The notes: generated from the sequence alone by a model not told the origin. Shown: positions 25,223-33,770, numbered from the stretch's first letter. The stretch: DNA of 35,179 bases from an uncultured Blautia sp. (GCA_934358405.1 CAKRKL010000007.1:1-35179), one strand, 5' to 3'. Translations and numbers: made by a program.

Positions 25223-25957
25223 ATGGAATACGATTTAACCCTCTTTGAGAAAGGCTTTGAAGAGCTTGGAATTGCTCTTTCTCAGGATCAGAAAAAGCAG
25301 TTTATCACCTATTATGAGTACCTTGTGGAGAAAAATAAAGTGATGAATCTGACTGCAATTACAGAGTATAATGAGGTAATTCTGAAGCATTTTCTGGACA
25401 GCCTTTCGATTGTAAAGGTAAGTGATTTTGACCAGAATAAGCTTGCCGGAAAATCCGCCATTGACATTGGAACCGGTGCAGGTTTTCCGGGAATCCCACT
25501 GAAAATTGCTTTCCCGGAGTTGAAGATCACCCTTCTGGATTCCCTGAACAAAAGAGTAAATTTCCTGAATGAGGTAATTGAAATGCTGGGACTTAAGAAC
25601 GTAACTGCGGTTCACGGGAGAGCTGAAGACTACGCAAAACAGAAGGAGCACAGAGAAAAATATGATTTCTGCGTCTCCCGTGCCGTAGCCAATTTGAGTA
25701 CCCTTTCCGAGTATTGCATCCCTTTCGTAAAAGAAGGCGGCTGCTTCATTTCCTATAAATCCGGCAAAATCGATGAGGAACTTGCTCAGGCAGAAAAAGC
25801 AGTAAAAATCCTCGGGGGAGAAGTTCAGAATGTTGTGAAATTTTCACTTATGGATACCGATATGGATCGCTCCTTTGCGGTGATTAAAAAGGTGAAAACA
25901 ACAGCCAAAAAATATCCAAGAAAAGCTGGGCTGCCGTCTAAGGAGCCTTTAGCATAG
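25223..25957 (+). CDS. rsmG: 16S rRNA (guanine-N7) methyltransferase RsmG
   Basis: RsmG (GidB) methylates G527 of 16S rRNA. The 244-residue protein has MNLTAIT near residue 41, the SAM-binding DIGTGAGFPGIPLKIAFPE, VNFLNEV, and the SRAVANLSTLSEY block. It has a normal length and is complete. AAGGAG precedes the ATG. In many genomes parA/parB or noc follow rsmG; here a strong terminator and then an ABC exporter operon follow instead. Confidence 0.96.
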   Translation: MEYDLTLFEKGFEELGIALSQDQKKQFITYYEYLVEKNKVMNLTAITEYNEVILKHFLDSLSIVKVSDFDQNKLAGKSAIDIGTGAGFPGIPLKIAFPELKITLLDSLNKRVNFLNEVIEMLGLKNVTAVHGRAEDYAKQKEHREKYDFCVSRAVANLSTLSEYCIPFVKEGGCFISYKSGKIDEELAQAEKAVKILGGEVQNVVKFSLMDTDMDRSFAVIKKVKTTAKKYPRKAGLPSKEPLA

Positions 25958-25960
25958 GCT

Positions 25961-26008
25961 ATAAAAAAGATTTCAGAAAGCAGAAATGTTTTCTGAAATC
26001 TTTTTTAT
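25961..26008 (+). terminator. Strong intrinsic terminator after rsmG
   Basis: Perfect 19-bp arms (25961-25979 and 25990-26008) contain AAGATTTCAGAAA/TTTCTGAAATCTT, with poly-A on one side and poly-T on the other. It ends the rpmH-to-rsmG arm and can work in both directions. Confidence 0.92.
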
Positions 26009-26198
26009 ATAAATAGTCAAGTTGTTTCAAAAACACATTTCCAACACAAAATAATCACAGTTTTCTCACACAATTATCTAAATTTCCTCACAGGTTGTAC
26101 ATAAAATTAACATAGATAGATAGCCGGGAGAAATGAAGTGTGCGTTTTTGCAGAAAACACAATACCAGGTTATCTGCAAATTGAAGGAGGTAAGAAAC

Positions 26199-27290
26199 TT
26201 GATTGAAGTTAAAAATCTGGTCAAACGTTACGGCGACCACACTGCTGTAGACCATCTTTCCTTTGAAATCGAGAAAGGTAAGATTTATGGTTTCCTTGGT
26301 CCTAACGGAGCTGGAAAATCTACTACCATGAATATGATAACCGGATACATTGCATCCACCGAAGGAACAGTAGTAATCGACGGTCATGATATTCTGGAGG
26401 AACCTGAGGAGGCGAAAAAATGTATTGGTTATCTGCCTGAACAGCCGCCCCTTTATTTTGATATGACAGTTCTGGAATATCTGAAATTTGTTGCAGATCT
26501 GAAAAAAATTCCAAAAGATAAAAAAGCATCCATGATTGAAGAAATTATGGATATGGTCAAAATCACAGACATGAAAAACCGTCTGATCAAGAACCTTTCA
26601 AAAGGTTACAGACAGAGAGTTGGCATTGCGCAGGCAGTGCTTGGATACCCGGAAGTCATCATTCTGGATGAGCCAACTGTAGGACTTGATCCGAAACAGA
26701 TCAACGAAATTCGTGAGCTGATTAAGGGATTGAAAAAGAAACACACTGTAATCCTAAGTTCCCATATTCTTTCGGAAGTAAGTGCGATCTGCGATTATGT
26801 GCTGATTATTTCTCATGGAAAGCTGGTTGCCAGCGATACACCAGAGAACCTTGGAAAACTGGCAGCAGGCTCCAATAATCTGAATCTCCTTGTAAAAGGT
26901 CAGAAAGATGTAATCAGAGCTGCCTTAGAGGGAATAGAAGATGTGAAAGAGGTTTCAGTCAGGAAAGATGCGAAGAATACGGAAGAAGGCATATACAAAG
27001 TTACAGTGGCGGCACAGGAAAATGCAGATGTACGTGAAAAAGTATTCTATAGCATGGTAAAAGCTGACTGCCCGATTCTCGAAATGCAGTCTAAGAAAGT
27101 ATCTCTGGAGGAAATTTTCCTTGAACTTACAGAAAGTGAGAAAGAGGATAAAGATGAATCCGGGAAAAAAGCTGGAAAGCGCTTCTTTAAAACTGCTGCA
27201 GACGCAGAAAAGTATCTGAGTGAAGATGAAAATTCTGGGAATGAAGAGGCAGAAATAGAGACTTCTGACGAAGAAAAGGGGGAAGAGTAA
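26199..27290 (+). CDS. ABC transporter ATPase (GldA-like)
   Basis: This is the cytosolic ATPase of an ABC-2 type exporter. The ATP-binding motifs are Walker A GPNGAGKST, Q-loop (YLPEQPPLY), signature LSKGYRQRVGIAQA, and Walker B VIILDEPTVGLD followed by the H-loop LSSHI. After the ATPase core (about 1-230) a second domain and an unusual acidic tail of about 45 residues (KEDKDESGKK ... SDEEKGEE) follow. I start at the TTG at 26199, 8 nt after AGGAGG, giving 364 residues. The upstream in-frame ATG at 26133 has no ribosome site. It overlaps no gene, and the permease begins 3 bp after its stop. Confidence 0.93.
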   Translation: MIEVKNLVKRYGDHTAVDHLSFEIEKGKIYGFLGPNGAGKSTTMNMITGYIASTEGTVVIDGHDILEEPEEAKKCIGYLPEQPPLYFDMTVLEYLKFVADLKKIPKDKKASMIEEIMDMVKITDMKNRLIKNLSKGYRQRVGIAQAVLGYPEVIILDEPTVGLDPKQINEIRELIKGLKKKHTVILSSHILSEVSAICDYVLIISHGKLVASDTPENLGKLAAGSNNLNLLVKGQKDVIRAALEGIEDVKEVSVRKDAKNTEEGIYKVTVAAQENADVREKVFYSMVKADCPILEMQSKKVSLEEIFLELTESEKEDKDESGKKAGKRFFKTAADAEKYLSEDENSGNEEAEIETSDEEKGEE

Positions 27291-27293
27291 AAC

Positions 27294-28157
27294 ATGCTTG
27301 CTATTTATAAGAGGGAGCTGAAAAGCTACCTGACATCAATGGTTGGATATCTGTTTATGTTTTTTGTACTGCTTATTGCAGGAATTTATTTCTCCGCATA
27401 TCAGCTTACTGCGGCATATCCAAAGTTCGAATACACATTAAATGCGATGACCTTCGTGTTTCTGATCGCAGTACCGATCCTGACCATGCGTGTACTTGCT
27501 GAAGAAAGAAAACAGAAAACCGATCAGCTTCTGCTAACCTCTCCGGTATCTGTATTTGGCATTGTAATGGGAAAATATCTGGCGCTTGTTACCATTTATG
27601 CAATTCCTATTGCAGTTCTGGCAACCTATCCGTTGCTCATGTCAAAATTCGGAACAGTAGCCTATGGTTCTTCATACACAGCTCTTCTTGGATTTTTCCT
27701 TTTGGGTTGCGCAAATATTGCAATCGGCGTATTTTTTTCTGCAATCACTGAAAGCCAGGTTATTGCTGCGGTTCTGACCTTTGTATTTTTATTTGCGTTT
27801 TATATGATGAATGGTATCTCATCCTTCTTTTCACAGACAGCAATGTCCACATGTGTGACCTTTGGACTTTTGATCATTGCGGCGAGCCTTATGATCTATA
27901 GCATGATTAAAAATGTAGTGATTTCAGGTATTGCTTGTGCTGTTGGAGAGGCCATATTAGTGATTGTTTATGTGGTGAAATCCAGTGTATTTGAAGGTGG
28001 AATTCAGAAGGTGCTGGAGGTATTTAATTTAAGTTCTCATTTTGAAAACTTTACAAACAGTATTTTTGATGTGACCGGAATATTGTACTTTATATCTGTG
28101 ATTGCGATATGTATATTCCTTACTATGCAAACAATATTGAAGAGACGTTGGAGCTAA
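27294..28157 (+). CDS. ABC-2 type permease (GldF-like)
   Basis: This 287-residue integral membrane protein has six hydrophobic helices (about 14-34, 50-70, 92-112, 128-150, 155-178 and 185-215) and a last one near the C-terminus. The N-terminal LAIYKRELKSYLTSMVGYLFMFF and the EERKQKTDQLLLTSPVSVFGIVMGKYLA cytosolic loop are typical of the GldF/ABC-2 permeases that pair with GldA. Substrate is unknown. AAGGGGGAAGAG, which includes the end of the ATPase gene, is the ribosome site. The next gene starts 14 bp downstream. Confidence 0.93.
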   Translation: MLAIYKRELKSYLTSMVGYLFMFFVLLIAGIYFSAYQLTAAYPKFEYTLNAMTFVFLIAVPILTMRVLAEERKQKTDQLLLTSPVSVFGIVMGKYLALVTIYAIPIAVLATYPLLMSKFGTVAYGSSYTALLGFFLLGCANIAIGVFFSAITESQVIAAVLTFVFLFAFYMMNGISSFFSQTAMSTCVTFGLLIIAASLMIYSMIKNVVISGIACAVGEAILVIVYVVKSSVFEGGIQKVLEVFNLSSHFENFTNSIFDVTGILYFISVIAICIFLTMQTILKRRWS

Positions 28158-28171
28158 GGAGGTGGGAAGAA

Positions 28172-29710
28172 ATGCTTTTTAATAAGAAAAACAATAACAA
28201 TAATGATATAAAAATAGAAAACGAGGAAAATGCAGCGAATCCGAATAATAATAACAATATTAACAAGAAATGCAAAAAGAGATTTAAAGATACAATAAAT
28301 ATTAAGCATCTGAAAAATGGAAGCTATGGTTCTGTTATGATTGTTGTATTTATTGCAATCATTATTGTTATAAATATGATTGCTGGGAATCTCCCTTCTA
28401 AATACACACAGCTTGATATCAGTTCTGAAAAATTATATACAATTGGAGACGAAACAAAGGCAATGCTGAAGAATCTGGATAAAGATGTAACCATATATCA
28501 GATTGCCCAAAGTGGAAGCGAAGATGAAACTATCAGCAATTTGCTTCAGAGATATGCGGATGAGTCTGAACATATTACTGTAGAACAGAAAGATCCTGTT
28601 GTAAATCCTAAATTTGTTAGTGAATACACAAATGATAATTTATCATCTAACAGTCTGATCGTTGTGTGCGGTGATAGAAACAAAGTTATAAATTATAACA
28701 ATATATACGAATCAACAATGGATTACAATACTTATAGTTATCAGACAACTGGGTTTGATGGGGAAGGACAGATTACAAGTGCTATCGCATATGTGACAAG
28801 TGAAGACCTGCCGGTAATGTATACGCTAGAGGGACATGGGGAACAGGAACTGGATTCGACAGTAAAAGAGGATATTGAGAAAGCAAATATGGAAATCAAG
28901 TCCTTGAATTTGTTGACAGAAGGGACTGTTCCGGAGGATACAAGCTGCCTTTTGATTGATTCTCCTACAACGGATATCTCAGAAGATGAGAAAACAGCAC
29001 TGATTGAGTATTTGGAAAACGGCGGAAAAGCAATGATCTTCTCTGATTACACAGGCCAGGAAATGCCGAATTTTGACGCAGTACTGGAAAATTATGGTAT
29101 AAATAGAGTAGATGGTCTGGTATTTGAAGGGGATTCTCAGCATTATGCAGCGCAGATGCCTTATTATCTTGTACCGACTATAAACAGTACGGATATTACT
29201 TCAGATCTTGTTTCTTCCGGATATTATATTCTTATGCCAGGGGCACAAGGAATCCAGAAGTCTGAGGATGTGAGGGATACTGTAAACATTGAGAGCCTTC
29301 TTACAACTTCTGATAGTGCATATTCCAAGACGAATGTAAACAGTGGAACGCTCGAGAAAGAAGATGGTGACGTTGATGGACCATTTGATTTAGGAGTCAG
29401 CATTACGGAAACTGTAGATGAAGATAAAGAAACACATATTATTTACTATTCAACATCAAATTTACTTCAGAGCCAGATTAATCAGATGGTTTCCGGAGGA
29501 AATGAAAAGCTTGTGATGGCTTCTTTGAGTGCTCTTGTTGATAATGAAGACAGTACAACAATTTCAATTCCATCTAAGAGCCTGGAAGTATCTTATCTGA
29601 CTTTGACTGCATATGATGCAAGCTTCTGGAAAATTTGCGTGATTGGCTTGATTCCGGGAGCATTCCTATTGGTTGGATTTATGATCTGGTTGAAGAGGAG
29701 AAAAGCCTGA
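28172..29710 (+). CDS. GldG-like ABC transporter auxiliary protein
   Basis: This 512-residue protein belongs to the GldG/ABC_transp_aux type. The N-terminus is a long Asn-rich cytosolic stretch (residues 5-30), then a basic segment and one membrane helix (about 54-72). The large extracytoplasmic region includes LDISSEKLYTIGDETKAMLKNL, typical of the family, and VMYTLEGHGEQEL. A second helix lies at the C-terminus (KICVIGLIPGAFLLVGFMIWLKRR). I place the start at the ATG at 28172, preceded by AAGGAGGTGGG; an in-frame start at 28109 inside the permease gene has no ribosome site. It probably works with the permease. The next gene overlaps its stop (TGATG). Confidence 0.9.
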   Translation: MLFNKKNNNNNDIKIENEENAANPNNNNNINKKCKKRFKDTINIKHLKNGSYGSVMIVVFIAIIIVINMIAGNLPSKYTQLDISSEKLYTIGDETKAMLKNLDKDVTIYQIAQSGSEDETISNLLQRYADESEHITVEQKDPVVNPKFVSEYTNDNLSSNSLIVVCGDRNKVINYNNIYESTMDYNTYSYQTTGFDGEGQITSAIAYVTSEDLPVMYTLEGHGEQELDSTVKEDIEKANMEIKSLNLLTEGTVPEDTSCLLIDSPTTDISEDEKTALIEYLENGGKAMIFSDYTGQEMPNFDAVLENYGINRVDGLVFEGDSQHYAAQMPYYLVPTINSTDITSDLVSSGYYILMPGAQGIQKSEDVRDTVNIESLLTTSDSAYSKTNVNSGTLEKEDGDVDGPFDLGVSITETVDEDKETHIIYYSTSNLLQSQINQMVSGGNEKLVMASLSALVDNEDSTTISIPSKSLEVSYLTLTAYDASFWKICVIGLIPGAFLLVGFMIWLKRRKA

Positions 29711-31386
29711 TGAAGAAAAAATCTGTAAACCTTATTACAGCAGTAGGCGTTCTGGTCATCCTCAGCGGAGCTTACGTAGGCGTAAAAGCCTACGTGGCAA
29801 AGCAGGATGCCAAAGAAACGGAGAGCGAAGAAGAGGAATCCCGGGAGATTATATCCGTTACGTCTGATGAAGTAAAATCTATTAAATTCATAATCGATAA
29901 AAAAGAAGTTACTTTTGAAAAAAACGGAGATTCTTGGGTGAAAAGTGATGAAGCTGCTTTTCCGGTAGATCAGGATAAGATTGATGCTTTGATTGGTTCG
30001 CTAAACTCGGTGAAAGCAGAAAGAGTTCTTGAGAATGTAGAAGATGCGTCTGAGTATGAATTGAATCAGCCGGAAAATACTATTACCGTGACAACGCAGG
30101 ATGGAGAAGAAACAATAATACGCGTTGGAATGGAAAACGATTCTACCAGCCAGGAATATATTGATCTGAATAAAGATTCTTCTACTGTCTATGTGGTGGG
30201 TGATTCAACATTTCAGTCTTTTGAAGGAACCTTGTATGATTTTGCTGAAAGCGGAACCTTTCCGGTAGTGGATTCCTCTACGATAAGCAAAGTATCTGTG
30301 GATGGAAAAGATTCTTCCTACAGCATTCAAAAAGACGAGAACAATTTCTGGAATATTACAGAGAAGGGTGATACTGAAAAAGCAGATTCTGCGAAAGCCA
30401 CTTCCCTGACAAGTGCTGTTTCTGGTGTGGTATATGCAAGCTTTGTTAACTATGACTGTACGGAAGATGCACTTTCTCAGTATGGACTGGATAAGCCTTA
30501 TGCTGAAATTACGGTGGATTATCAGGAAGAAGTTGAGAAAGACTCCACTGATGACGAAAATGAGGCTGAAAATGCTTCTGAGGACGCTACAGAGGCATCT
30601 GAAAATGAGAGCCAGAGCGAAGAAAGCGGAACGGATTCAGTTGAGAATGCAGCAGCTGATGCGACAGAAAGTGATGATACAGATTCTGAAGAAGAAACGG
30701 AGATGGCTGATCGCAAACTTGTAATCCGGGTTGGTGATGAGTCATCAGATGGCGGGCGTTATGTGAGGGTAAACGATAGTAATGAAATTTATACAATTTC
30801 TGAAGATACTCTGGATACCTTTCTTGGAAAAACAGCTGCTGATTTTTGGGACCTGACAGTGAGCTATCTGTCTGTTAATAATCTTGAAACATTGGATGTA
30901 AATTACAAAGGTGATGAGTACACTGTAAATGTTTCACGTGAAACATCTTCGGAAGAAGACGAAAGTAATAGTGAGACCGATGCAGACAGTGGTGCTGATA
31001 ATAGTGATGAGGACGACTCAAGCTCCAAGACTGTAACTTTGTCCTATCAGCTAAATGGGGCGAATTTGGACAGCACTGTATTTACTACATTCTACAACAA
31101 ATTGATTAATCTGGCTGCACAAAAACGACTCACTGACGGGTTTGAATCTAACACGGATCCTGAAATGACAGTGAATTTAACAGATGTTGATGGAAATAAA
31201 ACAACTGTAGAATATTATTCCTATGATACCAATTACTATGCTGCTGTTACAAATAATAAGGTTTATTTAGTGAATAAAATGACAGTGAAAGAACTATTTC
31301 AGGCATTTGAAAATGTTGTTGGAATAGAGGAAGATAGTAAAGCAGAAAGCGGTGATTTGGCAAACGAAAACAGTGCTGAAGATTAA
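29710..31386 (+). CDS. DUF4340-type anchored protein with acidic inserts
   Basis: This 558-residue protein has an N-terminal membrane anchor (residues about 7-28) and a mostly extracytoplasmic body. Repeated units resemble DUF4340 (for example VKSIKFIIDKKEVTFEKNGDSWVKSD and the later NLETLDVNYKGDEYTVNV), a family often beside GldG-like genes. Two highly acidic, Ser-rich inserts at about 273-334 and 411-440 interrupt it, as if disordered linkers had expanded. Role unknown; probably a partner of the ABC exporter at the envelope. A perfect parS site lies within codons 407-412 (encoding NVSRET). The start overlaps the upstream stop; GAGGAG is the ribosome site. Confidence 0.85.
   Translation: MKKKSVNLITAVGVLVILSGAYVGVKAYVAKQDAKETESEEEESREIISVTSDEVKSIKFIIDKKEVTFEKNGDSWVKSDEAAFPVDQDKIDALIGSLNSVKAERVLENVEDASEYELNQPENTITVTTQDGEETIIRVGMENDSTSQEYIDLNKDSSTVYVVGDSTFQSFEGTLYDFAESGTFPVVDSSTISKVSVDGKDSSYSIQKDENNFWNITEKGDTEKADSAKATSLTSAVSGVVYASFVNYDCTEDALSQYGLDKPYAEITVDYQEEVEKDSTDDENEAENASEDATEASENESQSEESGTDSVENAAADATESDDTDSEEETEMADRKLVIRVGDESSDGGRYVRVNDSNEIYTISEDTLDTFLGKTAADFWDLTVSYLSVNNLETLDVNYKGDEYTVNVSRETSSEEDESNSETDADSGADNSDEDDSSSKTVTLSYQLNGANLDSTVFTTFYNKLINLAAQKRLTDGFESNTDPEMTVNLTDVDGNKTTVEYYSYDTNYYAAVTNNKVYLVNKMTVKELFQAFENVVGIEEDSKAESGDLANENSAED
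30930..30945. other. parS: parS site 1 (perfect)
   Basis: TGTTTCACGTGAAACA is the perfect 16-bp consensus palindrome bound by ParB/Spo0J-family proteins. It lies in frame inside the DUF4340-type gene, where it encodes NVSRET. A match of 16/16 by chance in this AT-rich DNA is very unlikely. It is about 13 kb from oriC, where parS sites cluster in Firmicutes. Confidence 0.97.
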
Positions 31387-31460
31387 AAGCGTTTAAAGGA
31401 TTGTTTTAAAAATTCACATGAATGAGTAATCTTTTTAGAAAAGTGAAAAAGTAAATTTTT

Positions 31461-31493
31461 CTCCGCCAGCCGTAATCAGCTGGCGGATTTTTT
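31461..31493 (+). terminator. Terminator of the ABC exporter operon
   Basis: CCGCCAGC (31463-31470) and GCTGGCGG (31479-31486) form an 8-bp GC-rich stem with an 8-nt loop, followed by ATTTTTT. Confidence 0.92.
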
Positions 31494-31502
31494 GGAACAT
31501 GT

Positions 31503-31534
31503 TTGAAAAAAATCTGCAAGATATATGTTATAAT
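31503..31534 (+). promoter_or_regulatory. Orphan extended -10 promoter
   Basis: TGTTATAAT (31526-31534) is an extended -10 element, with TTGAAA (31503-31508) at a poor 20-bp spacing. A possible AGGAG follows but no ATG-headed ORF. It may be the promoter of the IS30 remnant or of a lost gene. Confidence 0.4.
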
Positions 31535-31621
31535 TTGCAGGAGACTGAGAAAATAATTTTTCCAATACGCTCCGTAACATACCACTACCATTACTACTTT
31601 TGAAAACTTTATTTTGATTAA

Positions 31622-31925
31622 ACATGCTCTAGAATCTTTATCGAAACCTTGCTAAACGAACACAATAGTTTTAAATTCATTGTAAGACACCTGAACAAAG
31701 ACTACACAACCATTTCCGAAGAAGTAAGGTCCCATATCTGTTTTGATAAGACTGGAGCCTATGGAAGAACTTTTAATGACTGCCGTTTAGCTTTTCTACA
31801 AGAATGTTTTGTTTGTAAAATTTGTTATCACTGTTCTTTTACTAATAACAGGTCTTGTTGGACATGCGGTATATGTACTTCCGCTTGTATTTTCTACGAG
31901 AAATATGTTTGTCTCAAACTGTGGA
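31622..31925 (+). pseudogene. IS30-family transposase N-terminal remnant
   Basis: One frame reads IETLLNEHNSFKFI...RHLNKDYTTISEEVRSH, then ICFDKTGAYGRTFNDCRLAF, then a Cys-rich CxxC region (CYHCSF...CWTCGICTSAC). This is the helix-turn-helix and zinc-like N-terminal part of IS30-family transposases of clostridia, from memory of that family. The catalytic DDE part is absent. The coding frame ends just where the hairpins of the IS200/IS605-type right end begin, so the remnant was probably cut by that insertion. No start codon with a ribosome site is seen. Confidence 0.65.
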
Positions 31926-32130
31926 TTTCACACGACTAAAGTCACGTGCTCCTCAGTTACTTTAAGCGACAAGACTAAATATCGGCGGATACGCCTGTAA
32001 CTTAGGATATGCGCAGTCATGCGCTTTTCCATGCCAGATATGGCAGGTTCCCACACCACAGGTAGTCCACTGCATATCTGCCTGTGTTTATGCTACTCTT
32101 AAAAGTTCCGTTTCTAAAAATAATTCTCTT
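31925..32130 (-). ncRNA. Candidate omega RNA / right end of IS200-IS605-type element
   Basis: Downstream of the TnpB remnant, on the same strand, lies a gene-free stretch dense in short hairpins: CTGCCTGTG/CACAGGTAG (32057-32086), TGCCA-GATA-TGGCA (32032-32045), GCGC/GCGC (32011-32024), GGCG-GATA-CGCC (31984-31995), and a terminal CACGACT/AGTCaCGTG-type hairpin near 31930-31950. This is the typical layout of the TnpB-associated guide RNA scaffold overlapping the right end, with the guide lying in flanking DNA below 31925. Identification is by position and folding pattern, not by a database match. Confidence 0.45.
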
Positions 32131-32881
32131 AAGTCCGCATATACACGTGGATCCTACGCTTTACTGAAGGACTTTTGCCTCCGGTAAAGCCCTTTCCGTT
32201 GCCGGAAGGGGCTTTACCGGAGGCAAAAGTCCTTTCCGTTGCCGGAAGGGGCTTTAAAAGTTCTCTGATAAAATTATCTTGCCCCGATATTATACGATGC
32301 TGACAGATCACAGTTATATCTTTTTCCTGTCTGGAAGAGTATCCCTTTTCTGTGTGCCTGATGTTCACAGCGTTTCTGGATATCCCGTTTTCTCCACAGA
32401 TGCAGTTTCTGTTTTTTTTCTTTCCAGATAGCTTCCTCCCCTGCATTTCCAGATATTCGAATACGATTACATCTGCATGGTTTTCCTCTGCATATCTTAC
32501 GATCGCGCCTGCGATCTTCTTTCCCAACTCTATATTCAGGCGTTTTGTATATGCCCATTTTCCCCGTGACTGCACAGAGCCGTGTTCCCTCTGGAGCTTC
32601 CGGATCCGTCCCAGCGTGCGGTACATCCGGTCTTTTTCACTGGGATGATCGATAAATCTTCTTCCCAGGACAGTTCCGTCTGCCCGCATAATGGTACAGA
32701 CAGCATCGGTATTGATCCCCAAATATTTATGGTGTCTTTTCTCCAGTATCGGGGCAGATGTCTTTTTCCCCGACCAGTTCTTACGAAGATATTTCATATC
32801 TGCATGATTTAAACGCACACAAAAACATTTCCAGTCAGGCCCATCATACAGTTTCAGGTATGCTTCCTCTCGGGCTTTTTT
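32129..32881 (-). pseudogene. tnpB: Decayed TnpB-related RuvC protein gene
   Basis: A fused frame carries TnpB-type pieces: KYLGINTDAVCTIMRADGTVL (RuvC-I region), IVFEYLEMQGRKLSGKKK (RuvC-II with Glu), then, in the -1 frame, QKLHLWRKRDIQKRC...RYNCDLSASYNIGAR (RuvC-III Asp), and again in the first frame FIRELLKPLPATE. Two compensating indels (A8 run at 32412-32419 and an extra A near 32275) break the frame. In the first motif the Asp that normally precedes LGIN is missing, and the zinc-finger segment between HRKG and TGKR seems deleted. The protein is therefore expected to be dead unless frameshifting repairs it. It is fused upstream to a TnpA remnant. Confidence 0.75.
32169..32255. repeat. 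64-bp hairpin with 24-bp perfect arms plus a direct duplication
   Basis: Arms at 32169-32192 and 32209-32232 are 24 bp and perfect (containing TTTTGCCTCCGGTAAAGCCC on one side), with an inner TTCC/GGAA stem. A 24-bp block at 32192-32215 recurs at 32232-32255 (CTTTCCGTTGCCGGAAGGGG...). The stretch lies in the tail of the tnpB remnant and appears as Gly/Lys/Ser-rich residues. Confidence 0.95.
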
Positions 32882-32894
32882 CTTTTTCCTTTTG

Positions 32895-33110
32895 TCCTTC
32901 GATGTAAGCAAGCAGATGGATATGGTCTGGCATCGTCTCCATTGCCGGGATCTGAAATTTATATTCTTCTGCAAGATTATGTAACATTTCTTTACATTTT
33001 GTATCGATTCCATTTTTTAAAACCTTTTTCTGTATTTTGTACACCAGACAAGATAATATTGCAAAGAATAGACATATCCCCTACCATATGAAGGTTTGTT
33101 TTTGCTTATA
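32895..33110 (-). pseudogene. tnpA: IS200/IS605 TnpA (Y1 transposase) remnant
   Basis: The first part reads PSYGRGYVYSLQYYLVWCTKYRK in one frame and continues in another as KKVLKNGIDTKCKEMLHNLAEEYKF...METMPDHIHLL. HIH is the HUH metal motif of Y1 transposases. A one-base shift in the AGAAAAAGG run separates the parts. The C-terminal half with the catalytic Tyr is gone, and the remains run into TnpB sequence (KDKRKKKKAREEAY). No ATG with a ribosome site is visible. The element is dead for self-transposition. Confidence 0.75.
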
Positions 33111-33153
33111 TCAAATATATCTTTTTTATATAAATATTATACCATATAATGTT

Positions 33154-33176
33154 GGGGTCAAAAGGTTTTTGACCCC
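33154..33176. repeat. Hairpin at left end of the IS element / terminator-like
   Basis: GGGGTCAAAA (33154-33163) pairs perfectly with TTTTGACCCC (33167-33176), followed by TTT. It lies just upstream of tnpA and may be the subterminal palindrome of the left end, or an ordinary terminator. Confidence 0.6.
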
Positions 33177-33179
33177 TTT

Positions 33180-33728
33180 GATACCAGATTGCTACGTGCT
33201 TTGCACTCCCACAATCTTCATCATATGTATCTGTTTGTATAAACATTTGTTCTGCTTTTGTAAAAAATGCGCGTCTAACTCATCGCTGGAAGTAACAAGA
33301 ATGCGACACGCAGTTATTCAAGTGACCAGTTACATACAGAAAGAACATTGTTCAGAAGCCTTCGGGAAAGAACCATCTGGCTAATAAAGTACTGACATAA
33401 AATCTTTACGATATACTAGACGGTATTTTGGAGTGAAACCTGTGGAATTGGATAATTAAAAAATGATTATGGATGACGAAAAATAAATAATAGTACTAGA
33501 AAATGTACTGGAAAGAAGAAAGAGATATAAAAGTTCTATTATATGTACAATTATATATTAAAGGGAATAAAAAAGGACTTTAAATAAAAATAAGATTAAC
33601 TTTGAAAAATATTGAGTTGGGAGGATTATCATCAAAGCCTGTGCAAAATTATTTGCTAGTATTAAGAGTAAGATGCAACAATAGAAAAATTATTACAATG
33701 GCAAGAGAAGATAAATAAAAGTGATAAA
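33180..33728. other. Gene-free AT-rich stretch
   Basis: I see no gene here. Short frames such as one ending SYIQKEHCSEAFGKEPSG (to 33384), and a later fragment reading KACAKLFASIKSKMQQ (about 33630-33680), have no ribosome sites and no recognised family. They may be debris of lost genes between the IS element and the hydrolase. Confidence 0.6.
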
Positions 33729-33731
33729 AAG

Positions 33732-33770
33732 AAAAACCCATTTGTGCTATAAAAACACAAATGAGTTTTT
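33732..33770 (-). terminator. Terminator of the hydrolase gene
   Basis: CATTTGTG (33739-33746) and CACAAATG (33756-33763) pair perfectly, flanked by AAAAAC and GTTTTT, giving a hairpin with U tracts on both strands about 40 bp after the hydrolase stop. Confidence 0.85.

Noticed and set aside
33037..33384. 115-codon plus-strand frame
   Set aside because: Covers the antisense of the tnpA remnant and the left-end hairpin; unlike any known protein and lacks a ribosome site.
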